NCBI GenBank assembly: GCA_017979445.1 | Contig: CM030711.1 | Span: forward strand, 3,596,001-3,660,000 | Direction of reading: 5' to 3' | Source: Akebia trifoliata | Taxonomy: Eukaryota; Streptophyta; Magnoliopsida; Ranunculales; Lardizabalaceae | DNA length: 64,000 nucleotides | Shown here: one piece after another, positions 1-13,362 of the stretch | How positions within the stretch are numbered: position 1 is the first letter of the stretch | Layout: every line of letters starts with the position of its first letter | Position numbers and translations under genes: made by a program | The notes under the pieces: model-generated | The model's input: only the letters and a program-made list of their open reading frames with translations | Database searches by the model: none | Told to the model about the DNA's origin: nothing

Positions 1-1339
1 AACATATCTTGGAGTATCATAATATTTCATGTCTAATACTCTAATACCATCCCTCAAACTCATAGTGATCAACAATTATTGTGAGTTTCTTGGAAATAAC
101 GGCATTCAAGAACGAAAAAAATCGTCTATAACTAAATGCATGTTATTGACGACGGCATCCCAAAGATCAAATAACTTAAAACTAATATTAGAAATCAACT
201 CAAATTGGATGCATCAACCCCAAAATGAAATAATCAGATGGTGTCCACTGGACCTAAAAATGGGCTCAAAATAAATTCCATTGTAGGCTTTATTATAGCC
301 CCACGAGTTTGTACCAGAGTGACAGATCAAACCACAAAACACATACAAGGGGTTGGGCAGGTGTGAGTTAGCTTAGTTGATAAAGTGGTTGGGTGATGAA
401 ACGATAGACCCATTTGATAAGTTTGGACTTCATCTCAAAACCAATTGGCAATAGTTGAGAGGCCCAAGAGCTTATAAGGAGAGAGACAAGGCAATGAGTA
501 TCCGATGTGGGATTAAACTCAAAACACCCTGCATGAGTGGGCCAAAGCACGTCGGGATATGAATTAGATGACGTGGAGGAGAGAAAGGCCCACTCTCATT
601 GAAGTGTACTTAGTGATAAAAAAAAAAGAAATCTACTATAGTAAAATGAAGTCCTAATAAAAGATCTCTCTCTCTCTCACAGACAAATTTAGCCTAATCT
701 TAATCAATCTAATTGTCTTAATCTCTACAAAAACATGATCCGATGTTTCACAACACACCATTTGATTTGATTAAATTTAAGAAATTAATATAAATCATAT
801 GATGTGTTTTGTTTAAATATACGATGTTTATCTATAGTTTGTATATAAATTCGGATTTCATTCGATTTGGACCTTATCCGACTGCTATCAGATCGAATTT
901 AGATCCTAATATCAAGGTCCATTAAAAAACCAAAACCAACAAGGATCTGATTTGGTTTCGGATCCAATTTGATCATTGTTGAATTGGTCCTAAATCAACC
1001 CAAATCTGACCCAAAACCAATCCATTCACCTCTTCCAAAGAAATTTGTCATTTATTAGTCTCATGATAAATTAAAATAACCACTAAATGATAAAATATCT
1101 CGGTGAGAGGTGATTTTTTTTTTAGTAAAAAAATAATACAATTCACATTTACAAAAAAAAAGAGAGTTACTATTGCCTCACCAACTTTTACTAACGCCAC
1201 GCCAACTATGTGCAATTCTTTGGTGATTTATATAGGAATTGGTGTGGCATTAGTAAAATTCAGTGCGGCAATAGCAGCTCTCTTAAAATTTGATAATAGT
1301 TTAAGACAAGAACATGAAAAATTTAGACTTAATTTTCAC
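1..1339. other. Intron/unknown sequence beyond S28 exon 5, with repeats
   Basis: No further S28 exon was found here on the minus strand. A foldback MITE sits at 1161-1282. A repeat-like block at 362-629 begins with a tRNA A-box-like sequence (TAGCTTAGTTG) and ends in an A-run; it may be a decayed SINE or another plant dispersed repeat. The rest (1-361, 630-1160) shows no recognisable feature. Confidence 0.5.
1161..1282. mobile_element. Foldback MITE (GAGAG..CTATTG..CACACCAA family)
   Basis: The two ends are inverted copies of about 42 bases. The left arm begins GAGAGTTACTATTGCC and the reverse complement of the right arm begins GAGAGCTGCTATTGCC, with a short spacer between. Related arms recur at 1832-1870, 2180-2220, 3268-3330, 6624-6660, 25713-25803, 25825-25897, 57735-57865 and 57985-58015. 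It carries no coding sequence. Confidence 0.65.
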
Positions 1340-4216
1340 CTGTTTCACTGGAAAAGCTGGTAAGGGATTTAGAAAGTTTGAAGGAGTTGGATAGTCTGTC
1401 ATGGCAGTGTAAATGTATGCAGTCTGCAGCCAATTTTCTAACGAATTCGCGCTAGTAAGTTTTCTGTATCAAAATAAAACGAAAAAAAGGAATTAAGCTG
1501 GAGAATATAAAGTTTAAGGCAACTTTAAGAATTCAAAAAATAAAAATAAAAATAAAATCAAAATCTTACTTGCATATGTTGAATGAATTTCCAAGCAATT
1601 CAAGTCCACCTGATTGTTTTGCCGTCTCCTCGATTTGATTCCATGACCCTTTGATCACTTTGTAACAATTCTCGCTCTCACTCTGATGTTTATGAAAATA
1701 TAAATCAAGATTATGATCTGTAAATTGTAACAATGATTTAGAAACTTAAATGATTATTAAAAAATAAATTGTCATATTTGTTGGGCTGTGGTCAAATCTT
1801 GGTTTAATTTGGTGGGAAAGAAAAAACCAAAAGAGAGCTTTTATTGACACCCCAAAATTTGTGTATATCACCCCAATTAAAAAAAAGTGAATTGGGTGAG
1901 ATTAGTCATTCTTTCAATTGAGAGAAAAACAATGATATCTGTTTTACTCTATTGTGATGAGAAACCATAGAGCTAGCAGTCGACGTTGAAGAGGTAGAAG
2001 GAGACGAGTGTCAATCTCGCCCAGTATGCACCACCCTTCTCTTTCTCTCTCTCTCTCTCATTCTTGAAGGAACTCTATGGGTCATTTGTGAGAAAACTCT
2101 AGTGAAGAAATGTTAATTCGCACTTTAAATGTGTGCTTTAAGTCTTTATTTGAAGTGTAATAAATAATTTCAATAATTGAGGTGCAATATGTAAAAGTTG
2201 GGTGCCAGTAGAAGTTCTTGAAATACAATATGATTTTTCTTTTCTGTAATATGCTAAATAGGCTAATACACTCATTTAAAGGACCCATTTTTCTACTTCT
2301 TTCTATTAATTAAATATATATTACTAATGTTTAATTATTGAAAATAAATTATATTCTTTCCCCAAAAATCATAAATTGAAATAGAAAAATTTCAAAGTTT
2401 TGTATTTTAAAATGGCTCTACAAAAACCCTAGTGTGGTCAAGTTTTTGAAACACTAGATTGGTGGGCTGGCTTGACTTGTCCTATTAATTTGTATTATTA
2501 TTTGATCAAATTCGTTAAATAATTCATTGTTTAGGGATTGTCCTATTTCTATTATTTGTATGTATGTTATTGACCTTATTATAAAGCTTATTTGTCCCCA
2601 CCCAATGTTTTTACCTTGAAATCATTTGTGATAATGTTGTTGAAGCTGTATGGAGAAGTGATGCCCTCAAAATTGAGGATTGGAGCTGATGATGCCAAGG
2701 CCCCAATTGTAATGTGTGGGTATTTCAACCTAAACCATGCAGCCAACACTGCAAAACCCAAACGTTCATATTCAATGACTCATAAAAATTTTCATCTAAA
2801 AATCACAAAAGTCTTTAAAGACTATATATAATGTCCACAAAAAAAAAAAAACACTTACTTCCTCCATAAGAACCTCCAAAAACAACCACTGGGGAGTCAT
2901 ATGCAGTTAAATTCTTCTTCAAATCGATGATCAAAGTTGCGTAATCAGCCATGGCTTGTGTCGAGCTCAAATATCCGAGTGTACTAGTATTTTGGTAAGC
3001 CACATCTTTGTTACCGCCGAAAGGAATTGATTTTCCATAAAATCTATGCTGAGATTCAGAATTTCAACCTAGATTACGCAAGTTGTGCTAGCAAGAAGAA
3101 TAAAAAATGTGTATTTCTTCCATTCTATAACTAATTCTGAATTATTCAAAGATCATTTCAAAGTTTATCTAAAATGAGCTTCATTGAAATAGAGAGCTGA
3201 TATAGGGGCATCCACTTCTTATATTTTATCACACACCAATTATTACATTATACAACACATTAAATAAGAAAGATTCTATTGATACACCAAATTTTACTAA
3301 CACACCAATCATTTTGAAATTGGTGTTTTTCGAATACCCATGTTGATCTAATTACATCTAACCTTCGATTTCTTCCTTGATGACTCTCTCACTCTCTATT
3401 CCTGTTCCTTAAGTATTCGAAGAACTTTTTAATTATTTATAACAGTCATATATGACAACGCATAAGTAATGGGGCAATTAGCCCCTTAGAAATTATCGTG
3501 CAATAAACTATATTAATTTTCATACTTCGTTTATTTCAAATTTTCAAATTCATAAGGTGTATAATAATTTCAACTGAGTAGAGACTAAATAAACCCAAAT
3601 TAAAGAACTTTGGTGAAGGAAGAAATGGAATGGGGTGAAGGAAGAAATGGAATGGGGTGTGGTAATTAAAAAGTTTAATGATAATCCACATACCCAAAAG
3701 AAATTTCATTATTTGGTGTGTTAGGACAAAAAGGTCGTATGTCAATATAAATTTCCTTGAACTGATACATAGTAAGTAGAAAGAACTAAAGATAATAGTT
3801 TTACAATGAAAAATAAAAATAAAAATAAAAATTACCTCAATGAAAACCAGAAGGGCTTTGAAGTGTGGTGCAGTCTCAAACATGAAACCCGTATTTTGTG
3901 CGAACCACTCGATGTCGCCTTCGTTCCCTGTGTAGACAAAGATCGGCGCCTTCTCTTTGGGCCCACCCCAGTACTTCTGATTGATCAAATATCTTTGTTG
4001 AAATGTTTGGTAGCTCTCAGGATGATAATTGAAGTGATCAAGTGTTTGGGTGAAGTACTTTGATTTGTAAAGCTCGTTTTCGATAGAAACAGATAGCAAT
4101 TCAGGTCGAAGGATCGAAGAAGGGAACTTAGGATATATTTTGGCAAGTGAGGGAGAAAAAAATGTAGTTAAGAGAGAAAACCAAAGAAAAATGGAGAAAA
4201 AATCCTTTATTTTCAT
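1340..4216 (-). CDS. Serine carboxypeptidase S28 family (lysosomal Pro-X carboxypeptidase-like), 5' five exons, continues off left edge
   Basis: Exons in coding order are 3836-4216, 2859-3048, 2615-2748, 1570-1682 and 1340-1463. All have GT-AG borders and the phases join without a stop (314 codons). The start is the ATG at 4216; it opens a hydrophobic signal peptide of about 25 residues ending in SPSLA, so the product should enter the secretory or vacuolar route. Exon 1 carries [15 protein letters not shown] and [17 protein letters not shown]. Exon 2 carries [11 protein letters not shown] and the nucleophile motif GGSYGG, with Ser at about residue 187. Exon 3 begins with [11 protein letters not shown] and exon 4 holds [11 protein letters not shown]. 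These are hallmarks of peptidase S28, whose members release C-terminal residues after proline. The catalytic Asp and His exons were not found in 1-1339, so they must lie beyond the window or be lost. Intron 1 (787 bp) holds MITE-like sequence. The gene is probably functional, but its 3' half is unseen. Confidence 0.9.
3612..3660. repeat. Short tandem duplication in S28 intron 1
   Basis: A unit of about 22 bp (GGTGAAGGAAGAAATGGAAT plus two bases) occurs twice head to tail within intron 1 of the carboxypeptidase gene. It has no apparent effect on splice sites. Confidence 0.7.
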
Positions 4217-4324
4217 GTTTGTGAATTTGGGTTTGAAGAGAAGATTCAAAGAGTAAAGAAGATGAAGTAGGTTTCCTATCCACCCAACTTGGTTTTGAAA
4301 GGTTTGTTGTTGTTTTTATTGGAC

Positions 4325-4362
<38 letters not shown>

Positions 4363-4465
4363 ATCTTAAAAAATCAAAGGAGGTTGAGCTGTAACTAAAG
4401 TTAGAGAAGAAATTTGTTCGCAGTCTTCTCCAGTTGGAATGAGAGGGGTGTGGATAATATAGTCC
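4217..4465 (-). promoter_or_regulatory. Leader and core promoter region of the S28 gene
   Basis: Reading the minus strand, a TATA-like CTATATTATCC lies near 4452-4462. It is followed by a leader containing a (CT)n tract (4328-4358; AG on the plus strand) about 110 bases before the ATG. CT-rich leaders are common in plant genes. The placement is by inspection only. Confidence 0.4.
4328..4358. repeat. (AG)n microsatellite
   Basis: An uninterrupted AG dinucleotide run in the leader region of the S28 gene. Other purine/pyrimidine runs in the window are at 15217-15240, 15289-15320, 22748-22780, 32763-32790 and 49775-49795. Confidence 0.95.
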
Positions 4466-4710
4466 AGGAGTAGGGTTATACTAGCCAACTTTATACATTA
4501 CTTATTGCCACGTGTCATATCTTTTACAGGTCTATTCACTCATTAACGTGTAGCCTTCTTTTTAGTTGGCCGGCACACAGGAGCATCTGATTGGTGAATA
4601 CTAGCCATCTGATTTCATCATTTATATCAAGGGTTTTGAGCCTAATTATTAGGTTTTCTTTTATAAAAAGAAAAAAAATTGTTTAGTTTCTCTTCAAATG
4701 AAAATGACTA

Positions 4711-4882
4711 ATGATAAAATGACACACTGTCACTTACAAGGTCCGTACATGATTGACATGGCAAGTGAGCAGAGTCATAGATCTTTATCTTTATGTATCA
4801 CGAAGAAAAAGATTTATGATTCTGTGCACTTGTCATGTTAATCACGTACAAGGCTCGTACTTGTTAGTATGTCATTTTATCA
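4711..4882. repeat. Small hairpin element (CATAGATC-type MITE)
   Basis: The outer arms are TGATAAAATGAC and GTCATTTTATCA. The inner arms pair GACATGGCAAGTG and CACTTGTCATG, then GTCATAGATCTTT and AAAGATTTATGATTC. Members of the same family lie at 5262-5348, 5419-5515, 8676-8750, 14795-14895, 14965-15035 and 35130-35235, with copy-B partners near 42850-42960 and 43025-43110. It is non-coding. Confidence 0.6.
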
Positions 4883-5554
4883 CGATTCACAACTTAATGA
4901 AAATATTGAGTCAAATCTTTATAGCAGATCGACCATAAGGTGTTGGGATTTGACAATTTGAGAGATGGAGGTTATTAAGGTTATCCAACTCCTGTAGTAC
5001 AGAATCCACACTGTAGTTGATACTTTATATTTAAAATATGGAACTTTCGGATCATCGATTCATATGGGTACATGCGTGTGGTCCCATGTTTTCGTCACAA
5101 TTATGAATGCAACTTGGGAGACTGGCGTTTTGGAAATGGTAATAGACCGCACATTCCTAGTGGTCGATTTGTATTGGAGGCGTCCCTATTGTGGATGTTT
5201 TTTTTTCGTGATTGATGATAATTTGACTTGAAAATTTTCACTCCAACGATTTTTACTCGATTGACGTGGCAAGTGCATAGAATCGTAGATCTATTTCTTT
5301 ATGTATCCAAAAGAAAAAGATTTATAGTTCTATGCTCTTGCCACGTTGATCGAGTATAGACCAAGTGAAAATTTTCAAGTAAGAATATTATGACTCTTTT
5401 TTAGTCTCAAATAAATTGACGTGCAAAATTGAGGCTCTTGACATGTACAAATTATAGATCTTTTTGTTTGGAATATATAAGAAAATAGATCTATGATTTT
5501 GTGTAGGAACATGTTGGTTTTTATGAGTCAATTTATCCTTGGTTTATTTTTGTA

Positions 5555-6360
5555 AAGAGTCCAACTAACCTTACCAAGTTAGTAAGGAGTTTGCCCTTAC
5601 TAAGTGTCCTTAATCTCACTTTGTAGCATCCGAAAATATGATCCAATGCTTTAAGGTTGTATAGGGCAAAATTATATGATTTTTTTTTTTTTTTTTTTTA
5701 ATTTTAAAAAAGTTATTTTTCACCATTAAATTTTAATTTTAAATTTGGGAGTCAGGTGAAAATTTAGTAACCGTCCATTTTCAAAACCTTGGATTAAGCA
5801 CAGAATAAAATGATTTTTTGAATTCTTTTTTTTAGGTATGAGTTTTTCATGAAATCAAGAGGGTTATGATGTTTGATTGCTAATGATGATAATCCATTTG
5901 AGCAAAATGATTTTTAGTAAGACTCAAAATCTTACTATTTATATGAAAAATATTTCTCTTTTGTTAATTTGAGATAGATAAACATTTTCCTTACTAATTT
6001 AGTAAAGATTGAAGTTTTATTAAGGGTCATTTTGCTCAAATAGATTACCACATTAGCAATTTAATACTACAACTATCTAAATTTCATTGAAAACCTCATA
6101 TTTCAGAAAATAAATTTTTTGGAGACTTCATCCAATGTTTTGAAAATGGGCAGTTTCTGAAGTTCAACTTAATTCTAAAATTTAAGATTAAAATTAAACG
6201 GTGAAAAATAATTTTTTTGATTTTTTTTTCTTTCTAAAATTCATATAATTTTGTCCTCTACAACCCTGAAGCATTGGATCATATTTTTTGATGTCACAAG
6301 ATGAACCCTTACTAAGTGTGAAATCCTTATTAACTTAGTAAGGCTAGTAGGATTCTTTAA
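5555..6360. mobile_element. Foldback element with long inverted arms (about 800 bp)
   Basis: Sequence around 5560-5790 recurs inverted at 6120-6355. Shared blocks include TATGATCCAATGCTT, the gene-poor stretch around ACAAAATTATATGA, TTATTTTTCACC and CCCATTTTCAAAAC. Closer to the centre, TTTGAGCAAAATGA pairs with TCATTTTGCTCAAA. The whole element therefore folds into one long imperfect hairpin. No open reading frame or transposase was seen. Confidence 0.6.
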
Positions 6361-7750
6361 AATATTTTTATTACACGTGGACCAATAGGTATGTACAGTA
6401 GACCGGGTCTCCAAAATCGCACACACTACAATTATTGCCTACAGTGACGCGGCACGTGGTTGGACCAACCCACCTCGTGAGACTCCAAAAAGAAGAAAGA
6501 AAATTGTGGGGTGGGGACCCTTATGATGTCTCCATACGTTTTTGGTAACTATCACAATAATTCAACAACTTTCTTGCATCATATTTGATGATCAAGAAAT
6601 ATTATGGCAATGGTTTTAATAGAGAGAGTTTCTTCTACTGCCACACCAACTTTTACTTAATGAATCCTAAGATGTATATAAATTCTTCACTTATATGATT
6701 GAATTGGGATACTCTTGTAAAATTGGATTAGCAATATAATCTCTCCTTAATAAATTGACAATAATTCGGATGGCTATGATATAACCGTATCCTTCTATTA
6801 GGGAAGTTGCTTTTGCTCTGAAACCACTCTCGCACTTTAGAACCCTCCATGAAGAAACCTATTATGGTCACTTGATTAAGTAAATTTTCTTTCTTAAATG
6901 ATGATGCAAATAAATTATTGATGATTACTTAAGGGTGTCAATGAGTACTCAATGTACCTAAAGCCGATTAGTTGGTTTTGGGTCTATCATTATGGATCCG
7001 ATCATTTTGGGGTCTAATTCTGGGTAGCTATCTTAAGGACTTCATAAGAGTCAAGTCTCATTTGGGTACTTGACTAGTAAATTTATTATATTTATAATAA
7101 AATTAGTGATTTAATTAAATCCTAACAAAGAGATGTCTTGAAGTAAATGCACTTGAAGTACTAAAATTAAAATATAAAGAGAATGTCATTTTCTGCATAT
7201 TATATAATTTTAACAACAAATAAATGTCCTGTAGGATTATTTTCTACGATTTTGTTATTAAAAGTTTGATTTACTTAAAGAATTCTTTATTGATCTTAAC
7301 TTTGAAGTGAGGAATTACATGTTAATTTATTATATTTATAATAATTATTTATTTTATTGGAATTTTTTTCATTAAAAAAAAAAAAACTATTGAAATGGGT
7401 ACTCGATGGGTATCAGGTATTTGTAGGGTTGATTTTGATTCCAAGGATCTCATAGCTGGAATTGAAATAGAAAAGAACCGGAACTAAAATTTTATTTAGA
7501 TTCCAATTTTGGGCATATGTGGAATCGACCCAATCCGCGTATTCACACCCTATTTATTACTACAAACTAAATGACAACCAGTGTAAAAGTACTAAAAATT
7601 AAAATGTTATCATAATTGGATAATATTAGACAACCGTACTCCGAAAGTTCCTATTTTGGGGTCTGAAAAATATCGTTTAGAATACGTTGAACCTAATTGA
7701 TTCTTGTTCTCCAAGGATCCCAAAACAGTTTCCATGCAAAAAACTAAAAT
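6361..7750. other. Intergenic, nothing recognisable
   Basis: A+T-rich sequence without plausible exons on either strand. There is one MITE arm near 6624-6660, and vague GATCC/GGATC-rich text near 6960-7560 of the kind that recurs elsewhere in the window (840-1020, 24480-24660, 28640-29060). Confidence 0.5.
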
Positions 7751-7756
7751 ATAGGT

Positions 7757-7960
7757 CGGATTAAATTTAATGTTGATGCGTCTTGTATGGGTAATCCAGA
7801 CCTTACCAGTGATGGGGAAATTATCAAATGAAGATGGTGAAATGATGTGGGCTTCCAGTTACTATTTTGGGATTTCATCGAACAATGTTACTTAATTGAG
7901 AGCTCTTATGGAAGAAATATTACAAACTCAACATCAACATGGACGATTTCTCATATTTTT
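7757..7960 (+). pseudogene. Relic of a non-LTR retroelement-type RNase H domain
   Basis: Forward translation gives FNVDAS-MGNP, then after a frame change EDGEMMWASSYYFGISSNN, then LRALMEEIL after a stop. This order (NVDG.S.GNP, acidic spacer, YYG.SSNN.AELRAL.EG) is the pattern of the plant RNase H (RVT_3) domain found at the end of LINE polyproteins and in related host genes. At least one frameshift and one stop (before LRAL) break it, so it is a dead fragment. Nothing else of the element was recognised nearby. Confidence 0.6.
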
Positions 7961-8484
7961 AGGGAAGATAATTAGAAGATAATGGCTTGGAAACATGTGC
8001 TTTTTGAGTGGACATTTCCCAGTCTAATCTTTCAAGATATTCTTTTTCTGCTTCTATCAACAAAGGGCGGAGCCGGGACTTTACATGCATAGGGGCAACT
8101 AATAGTGGATATTTTTTTTCGTGGCGCAACTAATACTGGAAAAAAAATTGTGGGGGTTATAGTGGTGGATTTCCTTATTCGTCGTTATTTTTTGTCGCAA
8201 TAGCTCATAAATCTTTAGTTGACTTTAAATCTGCCCGTCTATCAAGATTGCCTTGGATAATGGAAATTGTTTGCATCTTCTTTATGTTTTATTTTTGTAA
8301 TCATGCCCTTGGAATGCATGTATCATCAAAAGAAAAGGAAAGAAAAGAAAAAGAAAAAGAAAAAAGAAACAGAAACAGAAAAAGGAAAAGAAAATATAAC
8401 TCATCAGAAACCTTCAAAGTAGAAAAATTTTATTTTATTTTTTCAAAATTTACTATAATATTTATGGGCATGGGGTTATTGAAT
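7961..8484. other. Intergenic; purine-rich tract
   Basis: No gene was seen. A run rich in AAAGAAA/GAAAAAG at 8325-8395 makes a spurious Lys/Glu-rich reading frame. The left boundary of the large tandem duplication follows at 8485. Confidence 0.5.
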
Positions 8485-8499
8485 ATATAACTAAGACAT

Positions 8500-9456
8500 G
8501 AAACCATAATTATCTTTTCTAATGCACATTTCAATTAACTAAAATATTTTACTTTCTTAAAGATTGTCAACTTAAAGTAGAAAAAGTGATTTCTTTGGGA
8601 AGGATAGAGTAGGTAAAGCAAAAGAAAATGAACATTTTAATTGACTAACTAAAAACAAACAAATACACTCAACTGACATGGAATATGCAAAGAGTCATAG
8701 AGTTTTTCCTCGAGATAAAAATATCTATGGTTCCATGCACATTATTTCATCCACACCCACTGCATGCGGTCACTATGCCAATACTCGTGAAATTTTGACC
8801 GAAAATGCGCTATAGATGGGCCTATTATTTTGACTCCAAAAACTTTATCACACCATTAATGTCTATTGCTATGTTTTCAAAACAAAGAAAAAAAAAACTT
8901 TCAAAATCATTGTTATTAGTATTAATTAGTACACCCAATAATGTCTTAAAAATCAAACTGGTAATCGTGGTCAGACCATGATTTGTTACGCTTGGACTTG
9001 ATGCGTTTATTAAATAAATTAGGGTTTTCAACGGATCTGACTTGACCTGAAATCTGGCCTGTTCAAGTCCAATAACAATGGATATGGATTGAAATTTGGG
9101 TTCCAATAAAATCCGTTTTGATAACGTATTGGATTTGTCCTGAGTCAATTATATCCCAATCCGAAAGGGTCCCAATCCCATAAAATGTGAAAAATTATTT
9201 ATATTATATTATATATTTTGTTTAAATATATGAATTAGTTTATTTATATTTTGTTTACTTTTACTTGAAAAGTAAAAGTCTTCCAAACAAACTGTGGACC
9301 AGGATGTTTTTATCAATGATCCTTTTAGACTAATTTAATCTTACAGATGTAACCAAATCACACTCTAGAGTCGCACCAAAACAGGAAATGACGAGTGGAC
9401 TGGACGACACAAGATGCCAAAAGTCACATAACCTACATGACTTTAAAACTTATTAA
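8500..9456. other. Duplicated non-coding sequence
   Basis: Matches 36678-37826 in copy B. It holds a small hairpin element at 8676-8750 (reduced in B) but no supportable gene. The matching minus-strand frames at 8825-9148 and 36926-37138 are broken differently by small indels, which argues against coding. Confidence 0.6.
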
Positions 9457-10159
9457 GGGTATGTTTGATTGTACATGAAAAATAGGGTGAAAAATCAATT
9501 TTCATGAAAAATAACATTATCAAGTGTTTAATTGCATATGAAAATGAAAATTTATCTTCCACCTCAATTAAAAAGTCCATCAAAATATGGATTTCACTTT
9601 CCCACCTATATAGGTGGGAAAGTGAAATCCACCAAAAATTTTCATCCCCAATTCTTTCACACTCATATTTTCTTCTTCCCTACCCCCACCATCACCATCA
9701 CAATAACCTTGTCGTCGTCACCATCTTCGTCACCGTCACCGTCACCGTCACCATCATCGTTGTCGTTATTGTCATCATCATCACCATCTCCGATCACTTT
9801 CTCTCTCTCTCTCTCTCCTTCTCCATCTCTCATCTCTTCTGTCGCCATCACCACTACGCTCTCCCCTCATCATCTTCTTTCTCACTTACCTCCGTCGTCA
9901 CCGCCACCACGACATCCTTTTCCCTCCCTCTTTCTCCTCATCTTCTTCTTCCTCTTCCTCTTTCCCTCCTCTCATCTTTTTTCTCCTCCTCCTCCTCTCC
10001 TTCTTCTTCTTCATTTTTCCCATATAATTTTTCATGACTTTATCAAAGTATAATCAAATAATAGAATTTGAATTTTCAACCCTACCTATTTTTCTCTACT
10101 ATTTTTCCATTGATTTCAAATTTCATGGAAAATGACTTTCCATGCAATCAAACATACCT
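9457..10159 (+). mobile_element. Tourist-like (PIF/Harbinger-type) element, copy-A insertion
   Basis: Ends are GGGTATGTTTGATTG and the inverted CAATCAAACATACCT, with a TAA target duplication on each side (9454-9456, 10160-10162). Copy B has the empty site, where TTATTAAGTAAATTT is continuous. The interior is a long CCA/CAT/TCC/CTC-rich low-complexity tract whose six-frame translations are His-, Ser- and Pro-rich. No transposase was seen. The forward reading frames at 9504-10053 are by-products of this composition. Confidence 0.85.
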
Positions 10160-10162
10160 TAA

Positions 10163-12022
10163 GTAAATTTTAAGAAAAATTTGATAAAATGAAAAATATC
10201 CATCTAAAGATTTTTTTTTAAAATTAAAATACCTAAATCATCAAGTTCCCCAAACATGGAACACTTTCAAAATCTATATTTTCTAATTCTTCTAACAAAA
10301 AAAAGAAAAGAAAAGAAAAACTTATAATTTCTTTTAGTTGCTTCAAGCAATCCTCTAAGAGAACATGGATCCCATGATTTTGGAAATCTATCCTTCTCCA
10401 AGCTGATCACTTATCTTACATGGTTCGTCGGTTGGCTCGGTTCAAATTTGAGTTTGTGGTTCGCCGCTCTAGAATGAACCCGATTTGTAGAGTGGGTAGA
10501 GATAATTTATTTCTTTATTCACTTTAGTTCTTTAGATTAGTTCACTTGTACGTATATGTAATTCAAGTATATAAGTTATAAGTATAATTATAATGTTAAA
10601 AATTTTCAAGTTAAATAAAAACTAATATAATAATCCAAATTCTAAATATAAACCATGGAAGAAGGAAATATAATAAATTAGTTTGGTTTGCCGAACCCAA
10701 TCAAAATTTGTTGGGTTTGTGGTTCGCTTGATTTTACGAACTTAATATGAACCATACCACAAACTGGTTTGTACCGATTCGTGGTTCGGACTAGTAGCAA
10801 CGAATTGGGTAAAATAGAGTAGGACTCATTTCTTGGACTATTCGTGGACACGACTTATGGGTTTTGATTGACCTATTATCACACATTTCAATGATCAAAA
10901 CTGCTTGGGCTTTAACTCACTTAGGATTTTGAGATCTGATTAGCATTTGATTGTTTTAGGTTCAGTCCATAAAGTCATGAATTGTAATTTTATTTGTTTG
11001 ACGAAAATGACCTTAATAATGTAAAATAATGAGAGGATAAAATACATTTTTTTCCCCCACAAGGACTGATGTGCAAGTAATTAAAAAAAAAAAACCCTAT
11101 TATCCATTATGTGACAAAAGTTTTTGTCTACTTCTAAACAAAAATAAAGAAGAGGGAGAAGAATTAAGTGTGATTTTAATATAAATTCTCACATGTGCTG
11201 AATTAAATTTGGGCAGCCCATGTTCCATTTATGATAGAATCAGATATGCTATTAGGTATGGATATAGAGAACAAAAGTAAGACATTTGGCAAATGTCAAA
11301 AGGGCTCCTTTTTTTCAAATAACCTTTTTGGAGAGACTTGAGAGCTGTTTTGCCGTCATCCCTGGCCAAATTATAATCTCAAGGTTCAGACCATTGTATG
11401 GTCCTTGGGATTCACAACATAGGAATCCTGAAGATCATCCAATGGTCTGTAACCCATGACAAAGGAGCACAATAGGTTTACAGGATATTTTACTAGACAA
11501 CCTAGTGTGTGATTTGGGTATGGTTGAGAATTCCTAATTAGCTGTTTTATTCTTGTTTTTATTGAAACAGAAGTGATGACTTGCCAAGGCTAGTAAGGGC
11601 CAACCTTTTATTTATTTATTTTATATTATTGTTGTTTTGAGAGATAAAGGTATCTATCTGGTTTTCCACCGATATCAAGTGTCAAAGATATGGAGGCCCC
11701 ACCTGACTGGTTTATTCTATTACATGTTGTGTGGCTGCCTATATATAAGGAGGCCATGGGTTCACTCTATTTCAAGGGCCTGTGTCTGTGACCGAGCCAC
11801 CTCGAACCCAAACACCCATGGCGAGTGGATATGTTGTAATGCTTTTGAGTGATTAGTTACTTGTGTTTGAGTCACACCAAGGCATTAATTACTCACTCTC
11901 CCTCGAGGACTTCTGATTTGTCTCTTAAGGCATGTTTGAAGAACTTGTCGGAGAGTTTCTAATGTTTTTCATGCTTTCATGGATTTCATCAGTTGAGTGT
12001 TTATCCTTCTATGTTAGTTAAG

Positions 12023-12071
<49 letters not shown>

Positions 12072-12180
12072 ACACCCCATTATGAGGTGCAACCAAAATA
12101 ATTCCCCCATTGATCTGCAAAATATGCGACACCTATCACAAAAGTTTCAAGTATAAGTTAAATAATTCTTTATATGCTGA
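10163..12180. other. Duplicated non-coding sequence with a conserved short leader-like block
   Basis: Matches 38499-40310. A TATA-like CTATATATAAGG lies at 11739-11750 in copy A; the corresponding bases are deleted in copy B. Both copies then have an ATG (ATGGCGAGTGGATATGTTGT) opening a short frame that stops after 12 codons in A and stays open longer in B. The product is not recognised and may be a dead first exon. A (CA)n microsatellite is at 12033-12069. Confidence 0.45.
12033..12069. repeat. (CA)n microsatellite
   Basis: A CA dinucleotide run following a CT run. At the same place in copy B (40157-40185) the tract is a pure poly-C of about 29 bases. Confidence 0.95.
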
Positions 12181-12186
12181 TTATTG

Positions 12187-13362
<1,176 letters not shown>

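Noticed and set aside
2592..2831. Forward 79-codon frame
   Set aside because: It is the complement of S28 exon 3 (2615-2748), whose minus-strand reading gives a clear family match.
9504..10053. Two long overlapping forward frames rich in His, Ser, Pro and Leu
   Set aside because: Both, and a reverse frame, arise from the trinucleotide-rich interior of a Tourist-like element; no splice signals, no conserved protein pattern, and the equivalent tract in 37830-38495 differs freely.
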